From: Podarcis raffonei
Lineage: Eukaryota; Chordata; Lepidosauria; Squamata; Lacertidae
Length of the DNA stretch: 64,000 nucleotides
Direction of reading: 5' to 3'
Assembly (NCBI RefSeq): GCF_027172205.1
Contig: NC_070604.1
Coordinates: forward strand, 5,905,501 to 5,969,500
The first letter of the stretch is position 1. Every line of letters begins with the position of its first letter. Shown here one piece after another: positions 1 to 9,533 of this stretch. The position numbers were made by a program, and so were the translations under genes. Below the pieces are notes generated by a model that searched no databases, was not told the origin of the DNA, and saw nothing but the letters and a program-made list of their open reading frames with translations.

Positions 1-1920
1 CTCGCTTTGTGAAATGTTCTTAATATATATTTTGTCCATATGGCTCCATACAGTCCTGATCCCTACAAAGGACCAATTACATTTGTGTACATTAAAGACA
101 TTCTATGTAGATATGTGATTGCAGAGCTGATGTTATGATACTCTTTGTGTATTTTGCCTCTACACGTAAGATGTTCCTCAAGCCCTCACTTGTTCTTGCC
201 CAGAGTGTGCTGCCTAATGAATCAAGTTCCTTTCTAACTTGACAGAGAATAAACTCTCTAACTCCCAATCATGTTTGTTCACTGGTTTTTTTCCTGAATC
301 TGAAATAAAATTCCTTTAGTCTGAATGCACCATGATTGGTCTTTTTGGAAAAAGAATATAGATTCTATTGTACGGCGGTACAATAGAGGTATTCTTAGAA
401 CATGATACCTTTTGGTATTGCCCGTCAGGAAGTTATTATCATGGCTCTTTGCATGGCCAGTTCTGAGTTTATATGTATGACAGCAGTAAGGAGCGCACGA
501 ATCTGCCCATTTTTGTCTCTCTCTTTCTCATTGTATTCCATTCTTCACAATTCTGCAATATATTTTCCCACTGGTATATGAATTTTTGTGCACACTTGGA
601 TTTTTCCCTGTGCGAAGGCTTACATCTTGCCCCCACCATCTTTGCTAGAGATGGATGGGTGGCAAAGTGGCAAGGTAGTATTGGGTTCTGGTCCTTTGGT
701 AGGGTCCAATCAAGCCACCTCTACACAGGTAAGTAGCAGAAGGGATACTTTAGTGTAGATCTTAAGACTAGAACACGTAAGGAGTATCCACCGATTGTTG
801 TCGCTTAACCAGCATTCCCTGTAATTTGCAAGTCGACCAATACTTCTTCTGGTGCCAGCAATGCAGAAAGTATTCTCCCATTCTGCATTTGAGCCAAATA
901 GTCTCCAGCATTCACCTCTGATATGCTCTGAGGCAGAGATGCCAAACTTTCAAGAGATTTTCTCCTTCTCAGCCTGTACATATGTGGGGCCACAGGTAGT
1001 CTAATTCAGAGTTGTGGGGAGCAATCTGAACAAGCACAACATTGCATTAAAAATGCACCTTTAAATATATAACTGCATACAAAATCTCAAAGTTGGCCTA
1101 TTTAAGTGTGAAATGCAACTTTTCCTTACAACTTGTAGAAAACAAGGTCAAACCGAACAATATTTTTAACACTTGCTTAATTAATAATGTTGGGCCAGGT
1201 GATATGCATTAGTGCCAGATCTACCGGTAATTTATGGGGTGCACGGTGGCAATCTTTGATCTAAAGCAACATTATTTTATAGTGGTTGAAATGCTTGAAA
1301 AGAACAGCTTTTGTCCTTCAGAATCGTATGCATTTGGTGTCGTTGTGAAAGGGCCATAATAAACCTTTTAACACATATTTTACTTGTTAGTAAAAAGCAG
1401 AGGATAAAGTGGGCTTGTCTTTCCACTTGACCTCCCCCAGTTTACTTTACCACTTGGCGAGTAGCAGTTCTTGCCTTCAAGACAGAAAGATGCCCTTTAA
1501 GATTAGAACTTTGACTTTTCATTTTTTTTAAAGAAATAGACCATTTGCTATGATTTATCTTAGCATCCAAGAGGAAGCATATCTGAGAGGCTGTATAAAA
1601 TGAAGTAAGACTATGAATGCAACAAGATATCTTGAGAGAGAACTACAGTTCACACCAAGCTAAAATATGGTCTTTTACACCAGCTATAAGTAGGGATGCA
1701 ATGTTTGTTTAATAATGGGTTTGATATCTTGATTGAGGCTGCAGTCTTATATCCACTTACCTGGGATGAAGTAAGACTCATTGAAATGAAAACCAAGGAA
1801 AACCATGTGAAACAAAGTGATGAGAGATGCTTGCCCTGTGCATTATAGGAATACGCAAACCACTGTAATCTGCAACAGAATGACCAGGTCGGTGCTGAAA
1901 GTTTTAAAGGCCAGGTTAAA
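1..1920. other. Intergenic, no gene recognised
   Basis: AT-rich unique sequence. Two AATAAA-type signals on the + strand (around 250 and 303) could be the 3' end of an upstream + strand gene; in mammals SLC1A4 lies upstream of CEP68, but no coding exon is seen here, so this is only a guess. Short open frames in this stretch have no recognisable similarity. Confidence 0.4.
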
Positions 1921-2274
1921 AGTAAAGGTAGAGGGACCCCTGACCATTAGGTCCAGTCGTGACTGACTCTGGGGTTGCAGTGCTCATCTTGCTTTACTGG
2001 CCGAGGGAGCCAGCGTACAGCTTCCGGGTCATGTGGCCAGCATGACTAAGCTGCTTCTGGTGAACCAGAGCAGCGCACGGAAACACCGTTTACCTTCCCG
2101 CCGGAGCGGTACCTATTTATCTACTTGCACTTTGATGTGCTTTCGAACTGCTAGGTTGGCAGGAGCAGGGACTGAGCAACGGGAGCTCACCCCGTCATGG
2201 GGATTTGAACTGCCAACCTTCTGATCAGCAAGCCCTAGGCTCTGTGGTTTAACCCACAGCACCACCCATGTCCC
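1921..2274 (-). repeat. Sauria-type SINE, near full length
   Basis: Read on the minus strand, a tRNA-like head (B box GGTTCAAATCC-like, head ending in the 'gtggtgctgtgggtt' motif) is followed by the body 'gcaagtagataaataggtacc' and the tail 'ggtccctctacctttac'. The same consensus recurs about ten times in this window, so family membership is certain; the boundaries are good to a few bases. Confidence 0.9.
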
Positions 2275-2481
2275 TAAGGCCAGGCTACTTCTCTTTAAAT
2301 CACCTGCCTCTTAACTGTGCACTTCTAGAGGGGGAAAGAGAAAGCATAAGACTGGATTATTTTCCTCAGGTAACTTTGTCCTCCCTTTACATATGAAACA
2401 CCAGCATAGGTCACTTCTAGGCAATCTGCTTATTCAGCATTCATCCTGATTTGCATGTCTGGAGGAGATACAACATTGCAT

Positions 2482-2700
2482 CATGCAATTTTTATTTATT
2501 TTATTTATTTATTCTTGCATTTATATTCCACCTTTCCTTCAGGGAACTCAAGGTGACTCACATGGTACATTATCCTCACAACAACCATGTGAGGCAGGCT
2601 AGGCTCAGAGACTAGGTGAGCCAAGGTCACCCAGTGAGTTTCATGGCTTGAGTGGGGATTTGAACCCTTGTCTCCCAGGTCCTAATCCAACACTGTAAGC
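2482..2700 (-). repeat. CORE-SINE/MIR-like element with A/T tail
   Basis: On the + strand it opens with a TTTA-rich tract, then 'attccacctttccttcaggg' and the phrase 'ccaaggtcacccagtgag', and ends near 'ggatttgaaccc', the reverse of a pol III B box. This orientation means the element points to the minus strand. A plus-strand relative of its 3' part lies near 57,915-58,050. Confidence 0.6.
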
Positions 2701-2720
2701 ATGGGGAGTATATTCCTATC

Positions 2721-2844
2721 TAAGGTTACCAGACGTCCCTGTTTCCCAGGAAGAGTCCCCGGATTTACAAATCAGTCCCCATACAAAATCCATTGAAGTT
2801 GAAAAATGTCCACGGATTCATTGAAAAAAAATCTGGTAACCTTA
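2721..2844. mobile_element. hAT-type MITE with perfect 8-bp target duplication
   Basis: The ends are inverted repeats (TAAGGTTACCAGA... and ...TCTGGTAACCTTA). The element is flanked on both sides by TTCCTATC (2713-2720 and 2845-2852). A 124-bp element with 8-bp duplications is typical of non-autonomous hAT transposons. Confidence 0.85.
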
Positions 2845-3989
2845 TTCCTATCATGCAAGAAGTCTGATATGTGGGGACGGGGGAAGAGCAGATTTGTTGT
2901 GCAGGAGTGCCAAAGCAACTTTAATGGTGAAACCTGAATGTGCTAGAATGGGATTGTATCCCACCCAAAAACAGAGCAGCCAGAATTAATGCAGCTAAAT
3001 AAACTGGAGTCTATTTCCATCTTGTGGCTAGATGAAGAAAGTGCAATTTTACGCTTTCCCTAAGAACATAACCGGAGCGTGGTAAACTTGTTTTTTCCCT
3101 GTTGACAAAAGTGCAAGGGGTGGAGATATCTGAAGCTCTACATCGGTAGCTGGGATGGGGCAGATTAAGGTTTACCTCCCTGCTAAGTAGTGCTGAAACC
3201 CGTCCAAAAATTTATCCATTATCCTCCCTTGCAAAAGTGCTTTCTATTTTTATTGTGCCACAGAGCACAGAAAACGCTTAAAGGAAGTCCTTCCTTCTAC
3301 CTTTAAAAACATCTTTCTGCACTGTCTCTAAAAGTGTAAAAGGAACTGTGCTTAAAAAGAACAACAATGAACAGCTGCCAGGTGTTCCTGGGGAAATGTC
3401 CCCATCTTCCTGTGCTCACAGGAAAGCCCAGCAGAGGATACCATGAGGTTTTTAGGAAGCACATGCAGTTGGAAAGGCCCCAGAGTGCAACTTGTGCAGA
3501 GAGATGGTTTGGAGAAAGAAAGGAAGGGCTCTCACAAACACACTTCGGCTACTTTGAAAGTAAGAGGAGCATAACAAAAACTCAACACGCCACCCATCGG
3601 AATTTCACCAAAGTTTTCTATTTATTTTCTCATGGATTGATGGAGAATGGTTAAGAAAAAAACGACCTTTTCACCATATCACTACCTCAAAGCTTTTCTC
3701 ATCCCCTCCACCATCCGTCCCTGGAGCTTTGATTTGGTCTTGGAGTCCTCAGCATGGGGGAAAATGGCTGGACAGGAACGATGGGTTATTACAACTGGGT
3801 TATATCCACTTAGGCTTCTGCTTCTCCCTAACTTCACATCCACACCTTCACATTTAAACATGTTTAAAGCATCCCTCTTCCCCCCCAAGAATCCTCTACA
3901 ACTGGGGATTGTACTGAAAGAGAAAATAAGGAGTGCCTCAACACTACAATGCTGAATGTCTTACACTCCTGTTTCGTCTCAAGCATTTA
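2845..3989. other. Intergenic, nothing recognised
   Basis: Unique-looking DNA without recognisable coding or repeat structure. Small open frames near 3,367-3,955 show no known domain and no splice-phase support. Confidence 0.4.
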
Positions 3990-4931
3990 CCGTATTTTTC
4001 GCCCCACAGGGCGCACCGGCCCATAGGACGCACCTAGTTTTTTGGGGGGGAAATAAAGAAAAAAAATTGGGACGCAGGTGGCGCTGCGGGTTAAACCACA
4101 GAGCCTAGGACTTGCCCATCAGAAGGTCGGCAGTTCGAATCCCTGCGATGGGGTGAGCTCCCGTTGTTCGGTCCCAGCTCCTGCCAACCTAGCAGTTCGA
4201 AAGCACAAAGTGCAAGTAGATAAATAGGTACCACTCCAGCGGGAAGGTAAACAGCGTTTCCATGTGCTGCTCTGGTTCGCCAGAAGCGGCTTAGTCATGC
4301 TGGTCACATGACCCGGGAGCTGTCTGCGGACAAACGCCGGCTCCCTTGGCCAATAAAGCGAGATGAGCGCCGCAACCCCAGAGTCGGTCACGACTGGACC
4401 TAATGGTCAGGGGTCCCTTTACCTTTACCTTTAAAGAAAAAAAAATTATTCCCCCCCCCAGGTGCAGGGCTGGGGTGGGGGAAGCCCGAGCTTGCCCCGA
4501 CCCCAGCCCCCAGAACAGGCTGCTATCCGCTAGCCGTGGGACAGCTGCGCAACTTCGCGCCCCCAGGCTTCGGGTGCAGGCACCTCTCCCCAAGCCGTGG
4601 GAGAGCTGCGCAACTTCGCGCAGCCCTCCCACGGCTTGCAGAGAGCTGCGCTAAGCCCAAAGCCTGCGGGGGTGATGAGCTCAGCGCGCCCCCAGGCTTC
4701 AGGGTGCAGGCAGCTCTCCCCAAGCCGTGGGAGAGCTGCGCGAAGTCACGCAGCTCTCCCACGGCTAGCGGATAGCTTCCTGAAGCCTGGAGAGCGAGAG
4801 GGGTTGGTGCGCACTGACCCCTCTTGCTCTCCAGGCTTCAGCGAAAGCCTGCTTTCGCCCCATAGGACACACACACATTTCCCCTTCATTTTTTGGGGGG
4901 GGGAGTGCGTCCTATAGGGCAAAAAATACGG
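3990..4931. mobile_element. Palindromic TA-flanked MITE carrying a nested SINE and a GC-rich core
   Basis: The outer arms are inverted repeats: CCGTATTTTTCGCCC at the left end and its complement at 4,915-4,931, each flanked by TA. The left arm (about 3,990-4,060) and right arm (about 4,860-4,931) also pair over 'cataggacgcac'. Inside lies a full Sauria-type SINE (4,069-4,433) and a GC-rich block (about 4,440-4,860) that repeats motifs such as 'ccaagccgtgggagagctgc' in both orientations. A short relative without the SINE is at 18,717-18,887. Family assignment (Tc1/mariner-like) is inferred from the TA flanks. Confidence 0.75.
4069..4433 (+). repeat. Sauria-type SINE, full length, nested in a MITE
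   Basis: It starts 'gggacgcaggtggcgctgcg', carries a B box 'cagttcgaatccc', and ends 'ccctttacctttacctttaaag'. It splits the palindromic element 3,990-4,931, so it is younger than that element. Confidence 0.92.
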
Positions 4932-5202
4932 TATTTAACAGGATGCAACTCATCTCAAATGCATTTCAAAAGATTCAGGGTTCATTGCCTACCTCACTCC
5001 AATGCATTTCAGTGACCATTTGAACGGACAATATGTTCTTGTTTGGTTCTTTGTGACATTCCTTAATTATACTGCATAAGCTGCCCATCACTCAGGAATG
5101 CAATGCATTCTTTCCAAATGACTATTTGAAAATCCAGTGCACTTCTCTGGTCATTCAAAAGGAACTAATGTATCTCAGTAGCCATTCATTATTGTCCTAG
5201 GA

Positions 5203-5453
5203 CATGGATAGGCAACCTAAGGCCTGGGGGCTGGATGCGGTCCAATCACCTTCTAAGTCTGGCCCGAGGATGGTCCGGGAATCAGCATGTTTTTACATGA
5301 GTAGAATGTGTGCTTTTATTTAAAATGCATCTCTGGTTATTTGTGGGGCATAAGAATTCATTCATTTCCCCCCCTTCAAAATATAGCCTGGCCCCTCCAC
5401 AAGTCTGAGGGACAGAGGACCAGCCCCCTGCTGAAAAAGTTTGCTGACCCCTG
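5203..5453 (+). mobile_element. hAT-type MITE (family 'GGTAGGCAAACTAAGG'), copy 1
   Basis: Begins 'catggataggcaacctaagg' and ends 'gtttgctgacccctg'. It is flanked by TCCTAGGA on the left (5195-5202) and TCCTAAGA on the right (5454-5461), an 8-bp duplication matching at 7 of 8 positions. The inside shares 'gtgtttttacatgagtagaa' with the copies at 10,321, 13,959, 28,128 and 56,736. Confidence 0.85.
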
Positions 5454-5520
5454 TCCTAAGAGGATATATTTTGCGCTGACACCCGTGCAGTATAATGAAA
5501 AGTGAAAGCAGCAGCGTTTT

Positions 5521-5770
5521 TGTTAAATAGTGGGTAGACATGGCAGACGACACAGCGATTTCTCCAAAGCAGCTCTTTATTTTGCAAGCTGGAACAGAAA
5601 AACTGAACAGCAAACAGCTCAGCCGGCCTGCTTTTATAGGCAGCTAGCTGTCAACATTGTAGCAACAACAACCCAGGGTTTCCCCGCCTAAAATAACTGA
5701 CGTGGACCTGAGTGAAAACTATCTACAGTATCCCTCTGCTGGCCCAGGGTGAGAACTTCAGTACATAACA
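5521..5770 (-). mobile_element. Probable solo LTR of an LTR retroelement (fossil)
   Basis: Read on the minus strand this 250-bp block starts TGTTATGTACTG and ends CTATTTAACA, giving TGTTA...TAACA termini. It holds a TATA-like 'cctataaaagc' and then an AATAAAG signal, the usual U3-R-U5 order. No internal gag/pol-like sequence adjoins it, so it looks like a solo LTR. A clean target duplication was not seen; family (Ty3/gypsy versus ERV) is not resolved. Confidence 0.55.
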
Positions 5771-5835
5771 CCTTTTCTACTCCCCCCCCCTTCTTTGGTT
5801 TGTAAAAGCTCAGGGTCTTTAAACCTTGGGTTCCT

Positions 5836-5990
5836 AGCTGTTCTTGGACTACAACTCCCATCTTTCCTACCCGGCATGGCCAGTGGCGAGAGATTATGGG
5901 AGTTGTACTGTATCACAGAATTGTAGAGTTGGAAGGGATCCAGAGGGATCTAGTCCACGCTCTGCAACGCTGGAATCTCAACTGAAAAAG
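5836..5990 (-). repeat. Fragments of a hAT-like MITE and a CR1 3' end
   Basis: 5,836-5,910 ('gactacaactcccat ... atgggagttgtact') is a truncated relative of the palindromic element at 36,824. It abuts 'cacagaattgtagagttgga' (about 5,915), the reverse of the CR1-type 3' end that reads 'tccaactctacaattctatg'. Confidence 0.6.
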
Positions 5991-6039
5991 GAAGGAGAGA
6001 CGCCCCCCTCTCGTGGGGGGGGTCTTATTCTGGGGCCCG

Positions 6040-6720
6040 CCTCAGGTGCCCCAAAGTCTTGGTCCGGCCCGGGGGTGACAGCTTCTCCTCCCACTTTTGG
6101 CGCGTAATGCGCCCCTGGCCAAAGCGGGCAAGTTCCCCCCCCCCGTTTCCATTTCCAGGCCTCCCTTTGTCTCCGTCTCCCTCACCAAAGCGACAAGACC
6201 GCGCACTCTCCCCCCCCCCCCCGCGCGCGCCCGTCCGCCTCCTCTCGTCACTTGGGCGCGCACCCCCCCCCATAGGAGGCGCGCCAGGCCTGGACGCCCG
6301 CAGGTTCCCTCCAGGAAAGGGCGGAGAAGAAGCGCGTTCCGGGCGCGCGCAGCAGCAGCAGCCTCTCCAAGGCGGCCACGGGCTGCGCTTTGCGCCCCTG
6401 CTGCTTCCGAGCGCCTCCATTTCCAGAGGCGGCCCCGGGGGCCGCGCGGGCTCCCGCGTCGTGGCCGGACGAGGGCCGGAGGGCGCGGGGCGGCGCCCGG
6501 AGCTCGGCGGGGACCCTCTTCGGGTAAGGGCGCGCCGCTCCTCCGCCTGCGCCTCGGAGGAGGAGGCTGCGCGCGGAGACGCCGCCGCTGTTTTCGGGGG
6601 CCGCCGGGGCGGGAGGCGGAGGGCGGCCCCGGCGTTGCTTGGGGCCGAGGCGCTGGCCTTCCCTGCTGCGCTTGTCGGGAGAGGAAGCCGGTCCGGCGCT
6701 GACCTTGTCATTTCTATGGC
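6040..6720. promoter_or_regulatory. CEP68: CpG island, probable CEP68 promoter and first exon
   Basis: A dense run of CG dinucleotides in an otherwise AT-rich region. It lies about 2.4 kb upstream of the first coding exon of CEP68. A good splice donor, 'ttcgg|gtaagg', sits at 6,523/6,524 and could end a non-coding first exon that joins the acceptor at 9,104/9,105. The start site itself cannot be set from sequence alone. Long open frames on both strands here are a by-product of GC content. Confidence 0.65.
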
Positions 6721-6765
6721 GCAGGGCGGTTTGCAAGACGGAAAGGCAAAAGAGGTTTTTGAGCA

Positions 6766-6932
6766 GAGGGCTGAGATTCTTGCATTTGAAGACGTTGGGC
6801 TCAATGACCCGCCGCCGGGGGGGCTCCCTTCCAACTCTGCCCTTCTATGATCCTGTTGAGGTTTTTGCATTGCAGAGGGTTGGACTAGATTTGCCCTCGG
6901 GGGTCTCTTCCAGCTCTATAGTTCAGTGGTTC
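6766..6932 (+). repeat. Two tandem CR1-type 3' ends
   Basis: Two successive copies of the pattern 'gcattgcagagggttggact ... cttccaactctgcccttctatg' (about 6,766-6,850 and 6,855-6,932). This is the usual 3' end of CR1 LINEs and their dependent SINEs. Confidence 0.6.
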
Positions 6933-7067
6933 TGATAACAAACAAGGCTGTCCCCCCTTTCAGAAGGCCTGCCCTTGAGTAAGTTATTTGTTATTAATTA
7001 ATTAAAATCCTGTACCACCCTTCACCGAAGATCCTAGGGGGGTTCACAACAGAAAAATTGCAAATTT

Positions 7068-7516
7068 GTTGTTGTTGTTGTTTAGTCGTTTAGTCGTGTC
7101 CGACTCTTCGTGACCCCATGGACCAGAGCACGCCAGGCACCTCTGTCCTCCACTGCCTCCCGCAGTTTGGTCAAACTCATGCTGGTAACCTCGAAAACAC
7201 TATCCAACCATCTCGTCCTCTGTCGCCCCCTTCTCCTTGTGCCCTCCATCTTTCCCAACATCAGGGTCTTTTCCAGGGAGTCTTCTCTTCTCATGAGGTG
7301 GCCAAAGTACTGGAGCCTCAGCTTCACGATCTGTCCTTCCAGTGAGCACTCAGGGCTGATTTCCTTCAGAATGGAGAGGTTGGATCTTCTTGCAGTCCAT
7401 GGGACTCTCAAGAGTCTCCTCCAGCACCATAATTCAAAAGCATCAATTCTTCGGCGATCAGCCTTCTTTATGGTCCAGCTCTCACTTCCATACATCACTA
7501 CTGGGAAAACCATAGC
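7068..7516 (-). mobile_element. BovB (RTE) LINE 3' end with an open reading frame
   Basis: The minus strand from 7,513 to 7,082 is open for 143 codons and reads as the C-terminal end of the BovB reverse transcriptase protein: VMYGSESWTIKKAD, FELWCWRRLLRVPWTARRSN, YFGHLMRREDSLEKTLMLGK, and LVHGVTKSRTRLND at the end. The block ends in a CAA-type tail (seen as gttgttgttg on +). It is 5'-truncated, as is usual for this LINE. The frame is still open, so insertion is probably fairly recent. BovB is the expected partner that mobilises Sauria SINEs. Confidence 0.93.
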
Positions 7517-9104
7517 AAATTAAAATTGCAAATATATATTATAAAACAGAAACACACCAAGAACCCCTCTCCCACAAAAGCATTCTTGATAACGCCTCTA
7601 ACTTGTTTTTTTCTTTTTTTTACAAAAGCCCTCTGCGGGATTTTATTAAATGCCATGGTTCTTTTTAAATCTTTATTTTCTCCTGCTTTGCATCCTTCTA
7701 AATTTGCGATTGATAAGCCACAATAGTTGCATCTGTGTGAATGGTAGTGTACAGGGATCTACTCTCTTGGGTGATTCATTCGTTTAGGTTTTTGTAAGAA
7801 ACAAACCGAAACTGGTGTTTTCTGGTGGGTTGAAAACAACGTAGTTCACCATCTGTGTAGAGGAGATTTAATTTCTTGGCCAAGGCAGGATCTTTTTAAT
7901 AGCAATCAAAGCACTCCAGAGACTTCAGAGAACATTGCAAAATACTGTTATTGTCTGGGGACTTGGTTGTTAGTATTTAAAAGTCTGGCAATCGGTGGGT
8001 ATTAACAAAAGGCAGGGCTGGCATTGTGTTATGAAAACTAGCTGTCTCCTTCTCTACCCACACAGAGTTATGGCAGCCATTCATGTGCTAACATTTCCCC
8101 CCCCAATAATGCCAGAACAGTTACAGGCTTTCCTGTTACTATTCAACACTTTTTCCACTTAAAGTTAAGGGCAAAACTTACTGACAGCAGTGTCTGTTAG
8201 GATTGTAAAGTTTGGGTCCCGATTTTAGTGCTTGGTGGTTAAATTCTGTACTTTTGACTGCTGAAATAAGCAGCCCTTTGGAAACACAAAATAGGGGATC
8301 AAAGCCTCTGAAGTCCAGGAGAATTAACTGGCATTTATTAAGAGTAGTCCTAAATTTCGACTAGGCAGTGTGTTAAATGCATGCCCATAAGAGCAATTGG
8401 AACCCAGCCATTGTGTGCAAAGTGTAAGGCAGGCAAGCACAAACCGTTGGCAGGGGAAACGTGACCTGCTTCCTGTTGCCTCCTTCAAGTATGTGTGCAT
8501 GTGGGTGCTTGCGGCTCTGGATACTCGGAGAGCTGTGTTGTTGACAGACTGTCCTTCATTTTCATGGGTTTGCTTCCCTGTGGCGTTGGGAACCCTAAAA
8601 CCCCAAATCCACGTTGTTTTTGCTTGTCTCTCTTCTGCTGTATGTCTGCCTGTTGCTGGCCTCAAAGATAGGAAGAGTGAGCGTACCCAATTGAACTGGT
8701 CTTATAACCACAAGGAGCTAAAAAATAATAAAAAATCCTAGGAAGACTCTTGAAGGACAAAAAGTAGTAGAAGGAAATGCCAAAGACCTTTGCCATAACC
8801 AGAGCGGTAGCTATGGGGGGCTAGTTGGGGTTTTTGCCCTGGGTGAAAGCTCCAGAGGGGGGCCATCAGGGCCGTCTTAAGCATATCCAGTGCCGTGGTG
8901 CAAAGCTCCCTCCAGTGGCCCCCCCCCCCGTTTCCCAGAGTTTTTTAGGGAGGATGGTGGGGCTGGAGGAGGCGGGCAGTGGCTGGAGGGTTGCTCCTCT
9001 GGTGGGGAAGAGGCAGAGGCACCTCCCGGCTCAGCTGGACGCTTCGTGCCGTGGTGGCCACGGCAGACGGAGGTTCTGGGAGTTCCATCTCTTGTTTATT
9101 TCAG
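7517..9104 (+). other. CEP68 intron 1 (5' UTR intron), no gene recognised
   Basis: Mostly unique sequence. About 8,800-8,960 holds a degraded MITE-like piece ('gggccgtcttaagc ... cagtggccccccc'). The intron would end at the acceptor 'cttgtttatttcag' at 9,104. Confidence 0.5.
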
Positions 9105-9155
9105 GTTAAAAGACTCACGTTTGAGGCACTGAAGGAAAAGAAACCTGCTTTATAG

Positions 9156-9533
9156 ATGGCCTTGGAGGTAGAAAAATCTCCTTTTGAGGCATCGTTGAGT
9201 GCGAAGGCCAAATGCTATGGGAGGTGGAACTACCGAGAACTCGAGATGGACCACTCTGAACTAGTTAGCAAGGTTTACCAGCCTTCAGCTGTGGAAGAAG
9301 AAGAGCCTTTGCCCAAAGAAACAGCGGTTGGAGAGCTCAAGGCCATAGAGAATGCTGGCCATACATTTCCTGGCATTTTCCGGAGAACTGAAAAATGTGA
9401 TAAGATGTCTTCAACGGCTTCTAACAAGTTTTGCAAGATGAAAGCAAAAGTAAAGTATGTGGAGAGACGGCCGCTCATCAGTGAAGTAGCTCCCAGTTTT
9501 AGCAGAGGTGGTCTGTTTCCAGAAGAACAACAG
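9156..9533 (+). CDS. CEP68: CEP68 coding exon 1 (initiator exon)
   Basis: The exon likely begins at 9,105 after 'tttatttcag', with the ATG at 9,156 in the frame that matches human CEP68. It ends at the donor 'caacag|gtgagc'. 126 codons, phase 0. An upstream in-frame TAG (9,153-9,155 region 'tatag') supports this ATG. Confidence 0.92.

Noticed and set aside
1-330. 3' UTR of SLC1A4
   Set aside because: Synteny with mammals and two AATAAA signals suggest it, but no coding sequence is present to prove it.
805-993. Minus-strand 62-codon frame with a protein-like look
   Set aside because: No domain, no splice-site context and no neighbour exon could be recognised; it may be chance or an old repeat.
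4403-4917. Several overlapping frames of 79-113 codons
   Set aside because: They lie in the GC-rich inverted core of a MITE and a SINE; repeated arms produce mirrored peptides.
6025-6870. Long open frames (about 260-280 codons) on both strands
   Set aside because: They overlap each other in a CpG island, have proline/arginine/alanine-rich composition and no known domain. They are a GC-content artefact of the CEP68 promoter.
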